Shown: in pieces, positions 57,109 to 64,000 of the stretch
How the letters are laid out: each line of letters starts with the position of its first letter
Numbering within the stretch: position 1 is the first letter of the stretch
NCBI RefSeq assembly: GCF_041051975.1
Contig: NZ_CP163435.1
Location: forward strand, 4,526,001-4,590,000
Reading direction: 5' to 3'
Length of the DNA stretch: 64,000 bases
Source of the DNA: Streptomyces sp. R21
GTDB taxonomy: Bacteria; Actinomycetota; Actinomycetes; Streptomycetales; Streptomycetaceae
Translations under genes and position numbers: made by a program
The notes under the pieces: model-generated
Databases searched by the model: none
The model's input: only the letters and a program-made list of their open reading frames with translations
What the model was told of the DNA's origin: nothing

Positions 57109-57924
57109 ATGACCACCACCACAGCCGCTACGGCCGCTTCGGTCGCCGTACGCATCCGATCCCTGCGCCGTCATCACGGTGCCGTCGCCGCCCTGGACGG
57201 GGTCGACCTGGACTTCGCCGCCGGGACCTTCACCGCCGTGATGGGGCCGTCGGGGTCGGGGAAGTCGACCCTGCTGCAGTGCGCGGCCGGGCTCGACCGG
57301 CCGAGTTCGGGGACCGTCGCCGTCGACGGGGTCGAGCTCGCCGGGCTGGGCGAGCGGCGGCTGACGCTGCTGCGGCGGGAGCGGATCGGGTTCGTGTTCC
57401 AGTCCTTCAACCTGCTGCCGTCGCTGACCGCCGCCCAGAACGTGGCCCTGCCGCTGCGGCTCGCCGGACGGCGCCCCGCGCGTGGGCAGGTGCGGGAGGC
57501 GCTGGCGCGGGTGGGTCTCGCCGACCGCGCCGGGCACCGGCCCGCGCAGCTGTCGGGCGGTCAGCAGCAGCGGGTGGCGCTCGCGCGGGCGCTCATCACG
57601 CGCCCGGCGGTGCTCTTCGGCGACGAGCCGACGGGGGCGCTGGACACCACGACGGGTCGCGAAGTCCTGCTTCTGCTGCGGGAGTTGGTGGACCGGGAGA
57701 GGCAGACGACGGTCATGGTCACGCATGATCCGGTGGCCGCGTCGTACGCGGACCGGGTGGTGTTCCTTGTCGACGGGCGGGTGAGCGGGGAGTTGGCGGA
57801 GCCGTCCGCGGAGGAGGTGGCGGCGTACATGACCGGGCTGGAGCGGCGTGCGTTGGCGCCGGGCGCCGACCGAGAAGGCGCACCGGCCATGGCCGCCGCC
57901 GGTCGGGAGAGTGCGTCGTGCTGA
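57109..57924 (+). CDS. ABC transporter ATP-binding protein (MacB/LolD type)
   Basis: 271 aa from ATG 57109 with GGAGG nearby. Walker A GPSGSGKSTLLQ, Q-loop FQSFNLLPSL, signature LSGGQQQRVALARAL, Walker B VLFGDEPTGALD, switch His in MVTHDPVAASY. The FtsX-type partner overlaps by 7 bp. Such pairs export peptides, antibiotics or lipids or act as drug sensors. Confidence 0.94.
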   Translation: MTTTTAATAASVAVRIRSLRRHHGAVAALDGVDLDFAAGTFTAVMGPSGSGKSTLLQCAAGLDRPSSGTVAVDGVELAGLGERRLTLLRRERIGFVFQSFNLLPSLTAAQNVALPLRLAGRRPARGQVREALARVGLADRAGHRPAQLSGGQQQRVALARALITRPAVLFGDEPTGALDTTTGREVLLLLRELVDRERQTTVMVTHDPVAASYADRVVFLVDGRVSGELAEPSAEEVAAYMTGLERRALAPGADREGAPAMAAAGRESASC

Positions 57925-60038
57925 TCCTCTCCTCCCTGCGTACGCGCTGGGCCTCACTCCTCGGCGCCTTCGTGGCCGTCGGGCTCGGGGTCGCCGTGAT
58001 GACGGCGATGGGGCTCGGGCTGGCCGCCGCGCTGGACCCGCCCGTGCGCGAGCCGCAGCGGTTCGCCTCCTCGCCGGTCGTGGTGGCGGGCCGGGACACG
58101 CTCACGGTGGAGGTGCGGCGCGGGCCCGGCACCGCGCATGTGTCGAAGAAGCTGGCCCATCCACACCCTGTGGACAACCAACTTGTCCGGGAGCTACGGC
58201 AGTTGGGTGCCCTGCGGCTGGACGGCGCACGGCGGGACGCGGTGGGCGTCGACGCGCCCGCCGGGGCCGTGCGCGAGGTCGTCGGGGACCGGGCCCGCGT
58301 CCTGACCGGCGACGACCGCCGGCTGGTCGACCCGGCGACGGAGCGGGACGCCGAGGCGCTGACCGGGGTCGATGCGTTGCTGGGCACCGCGGCCGGGGTC
58401 TCGGCGTTCGTGTCGGTCTTCGTGACGGCCTCGACGTTCGCCTTCGTGGTGGCGCTGCGGCGACGGGAGTTCGGACTGCTGCGGATGGCGGGCGCGACAC
58501 CCGGGCAACTGCGCCGGCTGCTGCTCGGGGAGGCTCTGGCGGTGGGGGTCGCGGCCTCGGCGGCGGGGTGCGCGGCAGGGGTGTGGGGAGCACCGCGGCT
58601 CGGGCGCCTGCTGGTCGACGGCGGGGTGGCACCGCCGTGGTTCGTGGTGCACGGGTCGCCGCACTGGCCCTGCCAAGTCGCCTTCTGGACCGGCGTGTCG
58701 GTGGCCCTCACCGGAGCGTGGGCGGCCTCTCGGCGGGCGGGGCGGATCGGTCCCGTGGAGGCGCTGCGCGAGGCGTCGGTCGACACGGACGTGATGCCGC
58801 GGTACCGGTGGGCGATCGGCGGCGCGCTGCTCGCGGGCGGACTCGGGCTGCTGGCCTGGAAGTTGGGGACGGTCCCCGCCGACCTGCTGAAGCGGAAGAC
58901 GTACACGACCCAGCCGATGCTGCTGGTGACGGCCGTGGCCGCGCTCGCTCCGGTCCTCGTCCGTCCCGTCGTACGCCTGGTACGGCTGCCCGGGGCGACC
59001 GGGCTGCTGATCCGCGCGAACGCGGCCGCCTCGGTGCGCCGTACGGCCGCCGTGGCCGCTCCCGTCCTGGTGACGGTCGCCCTGGCGGGCTCGCTGCTCG
59101 GCACGGCGGCGACGGTCGCGGCGGCGAAGGGAACGGAGGCGCGGGAGCGGACACACAGTCAATTTGTCGTGTCGGGCGATGACTTGAGCGTCCCGCTCGT
59201 GCCCGGAGCCACGGTGTCCGCGACCGCGTCCACCGCCGTCTTCGTACGGGAGGACGGGACCGCGCTCATCCGGTCCGACGCGCGGGCGGTGACGGATGTG
59301 GCGGCGTTCGACTCCGTGTCCCGGCTTCCGGTGGTGGCCGGCGACGTACGTGATCTCGACGACCACTCGATCGTCGTGAACGAGGAGTGGGAGCGGCACG
59401 AAGTCGGCTCCCGGATCGCCGTATGGCTCGGCGACGGGCGGCCCGCGCGGCTGCGGATCGCCGCGGTGCTGGCGCGCGGCACGGGCGACAACGGCGCGTA
59501 CGTCACCGCCGCGAACGCCCCGGGGGCCCGGGTCGACCGCCTGGAGGTGCGGGTCGCAGGCGGGACGGACCGCGCCGCCGTCGCAGCGGCCCTGCGTTCT
59601 GCGGGCGGAACGGTCCGGACGACACCCGCATGGCTGGCCGCCACCCGACCGGGCACCGGCCCGGGGACCCGCCTCGGCCTCTTCGTGGTCCTGGGCATCG
59701 CCCTCGTCTACACCGGAATCTCCCTCGCCGGGACCCTGCTGATGGCCACGACGGACCGGGGCTCGGAGCTGCGCTCGCTGCGGCTCGCGGGCGCCACCCG
59801 GGGGCAGGTGCTGCGGGTGGTCGCGGGCGAGGCGGTGCTCGGCGTCGGCGTGGGGACGGCACTCGGGGGCCTGATCGCCGGGGTGAACCTCGCGGGGGTG
59901 GCGGCGGCGCTCGGGCGGTTGTCGGCGCCGGTGGGGGTGGATGTGCCGTGGCAGGTGGTGGGCGGGTGCGTGGGGGCCTGCGTGGTGATCGCGGCGGGGG
60001 CGGGAGTCCTGGGCACCGTGGTCGGTCGCAGTCGGTAG
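57918..60038 (+). CDS. FtsX-like ABC transporter permease
   Basis: 706 aa from GTG 57918, overlapping the ATPase gene. Duplicated FtsX domain layout: helices at residues ~10-30, ~155-270 and ~290-400, and a last group at ~590-700. Large outside loops lie between them. Signature FALVVALRRREFGLLRMAGA-like segments recur (REFGLLRMAGATPGQLRRLL; GSELRSLRLAGATRGQVLRV). Works with the ATPase; substrate unknown. Confidence 0.92.
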   Translation: MLILSSLRTRWASLLGAFVAVGLGVAVMTAMGLGLAAALDPPVREPQRFASSPVVVAGRDTLTVEVRRGPGTAHVSKKLAHPHPVDNQLVRELRQLGALRLDGARRDAVGVDAPAGAVREVVGDRARVLTGDDRRLVDPATERDAEALTGVDALLGTAAGVSAFVSVFVTASTFAFVVALRRREFGLLRMAGATPGQLRRLLLGEALAVGVAASAAGCAAGVWGAPRLGRLLVDGGVAPPWFVVHGSPHWPCQVAFWTGVSVALTGAWAASRRAGRIGPVEALREASVDTDVMPRYRWAIGGALLAGGLGLLAWKLGTVPADLLKRKTYTTQPMLLVTAVAALAPVLVRPVVRLVRLPGATGLLIRANAAASVRRTAAVAAPVLVTVALAGSLLGTAATVAAAKGTEARERTHSQFVVSGDDLSVPLVPGATVSATASTAVFVREDGTALIRSDARAVTDVAAFDSVSRLPVVAGDVRDLDDHSIVVNEEWERHEVGSRIAVWLGDGRPARLRIAAVLARGTGDNGAYVTAANAPGARVDRLEVRVAGGTDRAAVAAALRSAGGTVRTTPAWLAATRPGTGPGTRLGLFVVLGIALVYTGISLAGTLLMATTDRGSELRSLRLAGATRGQVLRVVAGEAVLGVGVGTALGGLIAGVNLAGVAAALGRLSAPVGVDVPWQVVGGCVGACVVIAAGAGVLGTVVGRSR

Positions 60039-60080
60039 GGGGTGCTTCAGATGTGTGGATGGCTGGGCCGCAGCAGCCCG

Positions 60081-61055
60081 TCACACGCTGATGACGACCT
60101 TCGCGCGCGCGTGCTCCACTTCGAGGTACCCGATCGCCTCGGGCACCTCGCTCAACGGGTACGTCCGGTCGATGACCGGGGCGAGCTTCCCGGACTCGGC
60201 GAGTTGCCTCAGCGCCGCCAGGTTCTCCGTGCTCGGCGTCGCCGTGAGGATGAGCAGCCGGTGGCGGACGAAGCGTGACATGACTTGGCCCTTGAGGATG
60301 AGACCCATCGGCCCGAGGAGACTCCCGCCTTCGGATACGCCTCCGCCGGAGAGAACGAGCCTCCCCGCGGGTGTCAGCGCACGTCGGCACTCGGTCAGCG
60401 ACCGATTCCCCACCAGGTCGAACACGACGTCGTACCGCCGTCCGTTCCGGGTGAAGTCCTCCACGGTGTAGTCGATGACGTGATCCGCGCCCGTCGACCG
60501 GACCAGTTCCAGGTTTCTCGTACTGCAGACGCCGGTCACCTCCGCGCCGAACGCCCTGGCGATCTGTACGGCGAAGGTGCCCACACCACCTGAGGCACCA
60601 TTGACCAGTACCCGCTGTCCCGGCTGCACCCCTCCCAGGTCGCGCAGGCCCATCAGGGCGGTGTTCCCCGCCAGCGGCATCGCGGCCGCCTGCTCGAAGG
60701 ACAGGTCGGCCGGTTTCGGCTCCAGCACGTTCTCCGGGGCACACACGTACTCGGCGAATGCCCCGTCGGCTTCGCCGAACACGTCGTCACCGGGACGGAA
60801 CCGCTTCACGTTCCTGCCCACCGCTTCCACTCGGCCCGCGAAGTCCGTGCCCCGGATCTTCGTCTTCGGCCCGCTGAACCCGAACACCAGGCGCGCCAGG
60901 TACGGGTCACCCCGCATGATGTGCCAGTCGCGGGCGTTGACCGAGGCCGCGTGGACCCGCACCAGAACGTCATCGTCGGCGACAACCGGCTTGTCGACCT
61001 CCCTGAGCTCCAGAACGCCCGGTGAGCCGTAACGGTCCTGGACGATCGCCTTCAT
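60081..61055 (-). CDS. Zinc-free medium-chain reductase (quinone oxidoreductase-like)
   Basis: 324 aa from ATG 61055. MDR fold: MKAIVQDRYGSPGVLELREV, GTDFAGRVEAVGRNVKRFRP, NADPH-binding VNGASGGVGTFAVQIARAFG, VFDLVGNRSLTECRRAL. Zinc-ligand residues of alcohol dehydrogenases are missing, so it is a quinone or enone reductase type. Divergent from the LysE gene. Confidence 0.93.
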   Translation of the reverse strand: MKAIVQDRYGSPGVLELREVDKPVVADDDVLVRVHAASVNARDWHIMRGDPYLARLVFGFSGPKTKIRGTDFAGRVEAVGRNVKRFRPGDDVFGEADGAFAEYVCAPENVLEPKPADLSFEQAAAMPLAGNTALMGLRDLGGVQPGQRVLVNGASGGVGTFAVQIARAFGAEVTGVCSTRNLELVRSTGADHVIDYTVEDFTRNGRRYDVVFDLVGNRSLTECRRALTPAGRLVLSGGGVSEGGSLLGPMGLILKGQVMSRFVRHRLLILTATPSTENLAALRQLAESGKLAPVIDRTYPLSEVPEAIGYLEVEHARAKVVISV

Positions 61056-61240
61056 TGGACCCTCCTGTGGCACCCGAGTTCGGTGCGATATGGATCGGCT
61101 GACCGGAGGTTCAGCGCCACTCGCGACGGTAGGCGAGCGACGTCGGTGCGGGCATCGGGGCAAATCCCTAGGGTCCGGTCCCCCCAAGCCCCGTCTCACG
61201 CACTGAAATTCGCTCGCCCCTACGACGGACCGCGCCGAGC

Positions 61241-61876
61241 ATGGCCGTCATGGTCGACACATCCCTGTACGCAGCCTTCCTCGTCGCCGGATTCGCGCTC
61301 TGTGTCACGCCGGGGCCCGACATGATGTTCATCGTGGCGATGGGCGGGAGGGGAGGACCCGGAGCGGGGGTGATGGCCGCGTTGGGCGTGGCCTTCGCGA
61401 TGCTGGTGCACGCGGTGGCCGCGATGCTGGGGCTTTCGGCGTTGTTCACGACACTGCCGATGCTGTACCACGTGCTGCGCTGGGTGGGCGCCGCCTATCT
61501 CCTCTACCTCGCGGTGAAGGCGTTCCGGGATCGGGCGGTGCCCGTCGAGGCGGACGGGGACGCCGGGCCGGGGCGGTGGCGCGCCTTCTGGCAGGGTGCC
61601 GTGACCAATCTGCTCAATCCCAAGGTGATCCTCTTCAACATCGCGTTCCTGCCGCAGTTCGTGAACCCCGAACTGGGGCATGTGGCCGGGCAGTTCATGG
61701 TGCTCGGCGTCACGATGGTGGTCATGGGCCTCGCGGTCGACGGGTCGATCGGGCTGCTCTCCGGTCGGCTGTCGGCGCTGCTGCGGCGCAGTCGGCGGGT
61801 GGCCCGGGGTCTGAACCTCTTCAGCGGGACCGTGTTCACGGGGCTGGCGGTGCGGCTGGCGGTGGCGCCGAAGTAG
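61241..61876 (+). CDS. LysE/RhtB-family amino-acid exporter
   Basis: 211 aa; ATG 61241 (or 61250). Six membrane segments; the family motif FALCVTPGPDMMFIVAMGGR at the first helix and GAVTNLLNPKVILFNIAFLP after the third. Likely exports an amino acid or related small molecule. Convergent with the polA-like gene. Confidence 0.92.
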   Translation: MAVMVDTSLYAAFLVAGFALCVTPGPDMMFIVAMGGRGGPGAGVMAALGVAFAMLVHAVAAMLGLSALFTTLPMLYHVLRWVGAAYLLYLAVKAFRDRAVPVEADGDAGPGRWRAFWQGAVTNLLNPKVILFNIAFLPQFVNPELGHVAGQFMVLGVTMVVMGLAVDGSIGLLSGRLSALLRRSRRVARGLNLFSGTVFTGLAVRLAVAPK

Positions 61877-61917
61877 TCGAGGAGGTCGAGGGGGACGACC
61901 GGGTGGGGCAACGCGTA

Positions 61918-63630
61918 CTACTTGGCGTCCGCGTAGCACTCCACCACCGCCGTGGTGAACGGGAAGCGGACCGGTGTCTCGCCGAACGTCAGCCGGCCCG
62001 CCAGGTCCGCGGCGTCGCGGATCGCGGCGACGACGGTCTCCGCCTCCTTCGCCGGGCAGTGCACGATCACCTCGTCGTGCTGGAAGAAGACCAGCTCCGC
62101 TTCGAGGTCCGCACAGGTGCGCCGGAGCGCGGCGAGCACGAGGAGCGCCCAGTCGGCGGCGCTGCCCTGGACGACGAAGTTGCGCGCGAAGCGGCCGCGG
62201 GCACGGGTGTTGGAGGAGGCGTACCCGGGCACCCAGCCCTGGTCGGCCGCGGACCCGGTGGCCGGTTCGGTGCCGTCCAGGGCGTCGTCCTGCGGGATGC
62301 CCGCCTCCTCCGTCGCGGCGTCGGACGCGCCGGCCGCCGGTGGACACGTACGCCCGAGCCAGGTCCGGACGAGACGGCCCTCCTCACCGGCGCGGGCCGC
62401 GTCGTCGACGTAGGCGACGGCCTTCGGGAAGCGGCGGCGCAGCGCGGCGAGGTTCTTCAGCCCGTCCCCGGAGGTCTGCCCGTACACCGCGCCGAGCACG
62501 GCGAGCTTGGCCTGCGCCCGGTCTCCCGAGAACGCCTTGTCCGACACGGACTGGTAGAGGTCGCTCTCGCGGCCCGCGACCTCCATCAGGCCGGGGTCGC
62601 GGGAGATCGCGGCCAGCACCCGCGGCTCCATCTGGTCGGCGTCGGCCACCACCAGCCGCCACCCGGGGTCGGCGATCACCGCGCGCCGGATCACCTTCGG
62701 GATCTGCAGCGCACCGCCGCCGTTGGTCACCCATCGTCCGGTGACGGTCCCGCCCGCCAGGTACTCGGGCCTAAAGCGCCCGTCGCGCACCCAGTCCTGG
62801 AGCCACGACCAGCCGTGGGCGACCCAGATCCGGTACAGCTTCTTGTACTCGATCAGGGGCTTCACGGCGGGGTGGTCGAGGGACTCGATCTCCCATCTCC
62901 GGGTGGACTTGATCCTTATCCCGGCCTGCGTGAAGGCCTTTATGACGTCGGCGGGGAGGTCGGGGCGGACCCGGCGGCCGAAGGCCGCCGACACCTCGTC
63001 GGCGAGCTCGGCCAGCCGCCGGGGCTCGCCGCCGCCCGCGTACCGCTCGCCGAGCAGTTCGTGCAGCACCTCGCGGTGGACGTCCGCGCTCCACGGCAGC
63101 CCCGACCGGTTCATCTCGGCGGCGACCAGCATCCCCGCCGACTCGGAGGCGGTCAGCAGCCGCATGCGCTCCGGGCGCGCGGTGGCGTCATGGCGGCGCT
63201 GCTGCTCCGCGTACACCGCGAGGAGGTCCTCCAGGGGTACGTGGACGGGGCGCGGCTCGAACAGGGACGACTGGGAGCCGGGCTCGGCGGAGCGCTGGGG
63301 CGGGTCGGGCGGTACGGGGCCGCCGCGCAGCCGGGCGAGGGCGGCGGCCGCGGAGTGGGGCTCGCCGAGCCGGCCCTCGTGGCCGAGCAGCAGGGTCTCG
63401 GCGTCCTCGATGTCGTAGCACCGCTCCACGCGCACCCCCGCGGCGAGCAGTCGCGGATAGACCTCGGCCGTCGACCGCCAGACCCACCGGGTCACCTCGG
63501 GCCGCGACCGCACCGCCTCCGCGAGGTCGGGCTCCCGCAGGACCGGGCCGGCGGGCAGCCCGCCGGGGCCGAGGGCGGTGACCTGCGCACCACCGTCCTC
63601 GGCCGGGGCGAGAGCCCAGCGGTCGGCCAT
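61918..63630 (-). CDS. Family A DNA polymerase-like protein (bifunctional exonuclease/polymerase type)
   Basis: 570 aa. Motif A DADQMEPRVLAA (for the usual DYSQIELRLLA), motif B region RAQAKLAVLGAVYGQTSGDG, motif C FFQHDEVIVH with the catalytic HDE. The N-terminal ~150 residues correspond to a reduced 3'-5' exonuclease-like domain with no clear DEDD residues. Between motifs B and C there is a disordered Ala/Asp-rich insert (~residues 425-470). Smaller than PolI and without the 5' nuclease, so it is a second, accessory PolA; its role is unknown. Confidence 0.88.
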   Translation of the reverse strand: MADRWALAPAEDGGAQVTALGPGGLPAGPVLREPDLAEAVRSRPEVTRWVWRSTAEVYPRLLAAGVRVERCYDIEDAETLLLGHEGRLGEPHSAAAALARLRGGPVPPDPPQRSAEPGSQSSLFEPRPVHVPLEDLLAVYAEQQRRHDATARPERMRLLTASESAGMLVAAEMNRSGLPWSADVHREVLHELLGERYAGGGEPRRLAELADEVSAAFGRRVRPDLPADVIKAFTQAGIRIKSTRRWEIESLDHPAVKPLIEYKKLYRIWVAHGWSWLQDWVRDGRFRPEYLAGGTVTGRWVTNGGGALQIPKVIRRAVIADPGWRLVVADADQMEPRVLAAISRDPGLMEVAGRESDLYQSVSDKAFSGDRAQAKLAVLGAVYGQTSGDGLKNLAALRRRFPKAVAYVDDAARAGEEGRLVRTWLGRTCPPAAGASDAATEEAGIPQDDALDGTEPATGSAADQGWVPGYASSNTRARGRFARNFVVQGSAADWALLVLAALRRTCADLEAELVFFQHDEVIVHCPAKEAETVVAAIRDAADLAGRLTFGETPVRFPFTTAVVECYADAK

Positions 63631-63677
63631 GGGGCGAGTGTCGCAGGCAGGTCTGACAACGGCCGCGCTCCGTGTCT

Positions 63678-64000
63678 CTACGCCTCCGGTGGCTGGGCCG
63701 GCTCGGTGAGCGCAGCCGCCACGTGGGTTTCCACGGCCGCCTTGTCGACGCCGAGGCCCGACAGGACGCCCTCGCCGTTCTCCAGCTCCAGCAGGGCGAG
63801 GAGGATGTGCTCGGTGCCGACGTAGTTGTGGCCGAGGCGGAGGGCCTCGCGGAAGGTGAGTTCCAGGGCCTTCTTGCCCGCGGGGGCGTAGGGAATGAGT
63901 GCGGGGACCTCTTCGGCGGTGACGGCCGGGGGGAGTACGGCGGTCACGGCGGCGCGTACGGCGTCGGGGGTGACCCCCTGCGCGGCGATCGCCTGCGCGG
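63678..64000 (-). CDS. Clp N-domain protein (5' end outside the window)
   Basis: Only the C-terminal ~106 residues are visible. AAVTAVLPPAVTAEEVPALI, YAPAGKKALELTFREALRLG and HNYVGTEHILLALLELENGE match the repeat of the ClpA/ClpC N-terminal domain. The protein ends after this domain, so it is a stand-alone Clp-N protein rather than a full ATPase. The start lies beyond 64000. Confidence 0.85.
   Translation of the reverse strand, partial: AQAIAAQGVTPDAVRAAVTAVLPPAVTAEEVPALIPYAPAGKKALELTFREALRLGHNYVGTEHILLALLELENGEGVLSGLGVDKAAVETHVAAALTEPAQPPEA

Noticed and set aside
1..64000. CRISPR array, insertion sequences, prophage or rRNA
   Set aside because: No regularly spaced identical repeats, transposase or integrase motifs, or rRNA signatures were seen anywhere.

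Overview
The window is high-GC actinobacterial DNA and looks like a core stretch of a Streptomyces chromosome. The support is the extreme third-position GC, frequent GTG starts, 1-4 bp stop/start overlaps, and a recognisable gene order: nadB-nadC-coaX with panC, folP-folB-folK, folE-ftsH-hpt-tilS, tipA, a whiJ-type HTH/ATPase/DUF397 locus, and zinc-independent ribosomal protein paralogues. I see no rRNA, tRNA, CRISPR array, insertion sequence or prophage. It is ordinary chromosome with several accessory-looking regulatory islands.

Layout. (1) 185-6971, minus strand: a translationally coupled cofactor operon (DUF2520 oxidoreductase, panC, nadB, nadC, coaX) for NAD and CoA precursors, followed by two small Streptomyces-type genes. 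A 548-bp repeat-filled gap separates coaX from those two genes. (2) 7154-12553: a PLP aldolase, an ArsR/DUF5937 regulator divergent from a 71-aa protein, a TmrB-like ATPase, and a LuxR-type response regulator/histidine kinase pair. (3) 12786-16988: a MidA/NDUFAF7-type methyltransferase converging on and overlapping an orphan NuoD paralogue, then two overlapping PH-domain membrane proteins. (4) 17061-22307: a coiled-coil membrane protein and an osmoprotectant-type ABC importer. (5) 22331-25506: a secreted or membrane esterase divergent from an MprF-like DUF2156 aminoacyl-lipid synthase. (6) 25592-36957: the folate cluster, folE, ftsH, hpt, tilS, a zinc metalloprotease, dacB and ppa.

(7) 37070-45728: a ThrE-type exporter, a DedA protein with a Q/P/Y-rich tail, tipA with its palindromic promoter, a divergent CLC-glutamate decarboxylase pair, a secreted protein, and PadR/DinB genes. 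(8) 45855-49448: an aldehyde dehydrogenase and the whiJ-like locus. (9) 49793-52223: two divergent operons of Zn-free ribosomal proteins (rpmG-rpmE-cobW-like-rpsR and rpmB-rpsN) on either side of a Zur-box-like site. (10) 52386-64000: lipoproteins, a FUSC transporter, a DUF2786 protein, an ABC exporter with a strong operator dyad, a medium-chain reductase, a LysE exporter, a polA-like DNA polymerase, and the C-terminal part of a Clp-N-domain gene cut by the window edge.

Most notable points: a 31-bp element (27/31 identical) in front of both the ATPase and the DUF397 gene of the whiJ-like locus; an orphan NuoD with Trp at the quinone-site Tyr position beside the methyltransferase family that modifies NuoD homologues; a zinc-starvation ribosome-remodelling island whose CobW-like protein lacks a P-loop; a CLC protein without the gating glutamate paired with glutamate decarboxylase; a TipA whose drug-binding domain differs while its internal start and operator are kept; and 13-bp-period tandem repeats between a sensor kinase and its response regulator. 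Comparisons with other organisms are from memory; no search was run.
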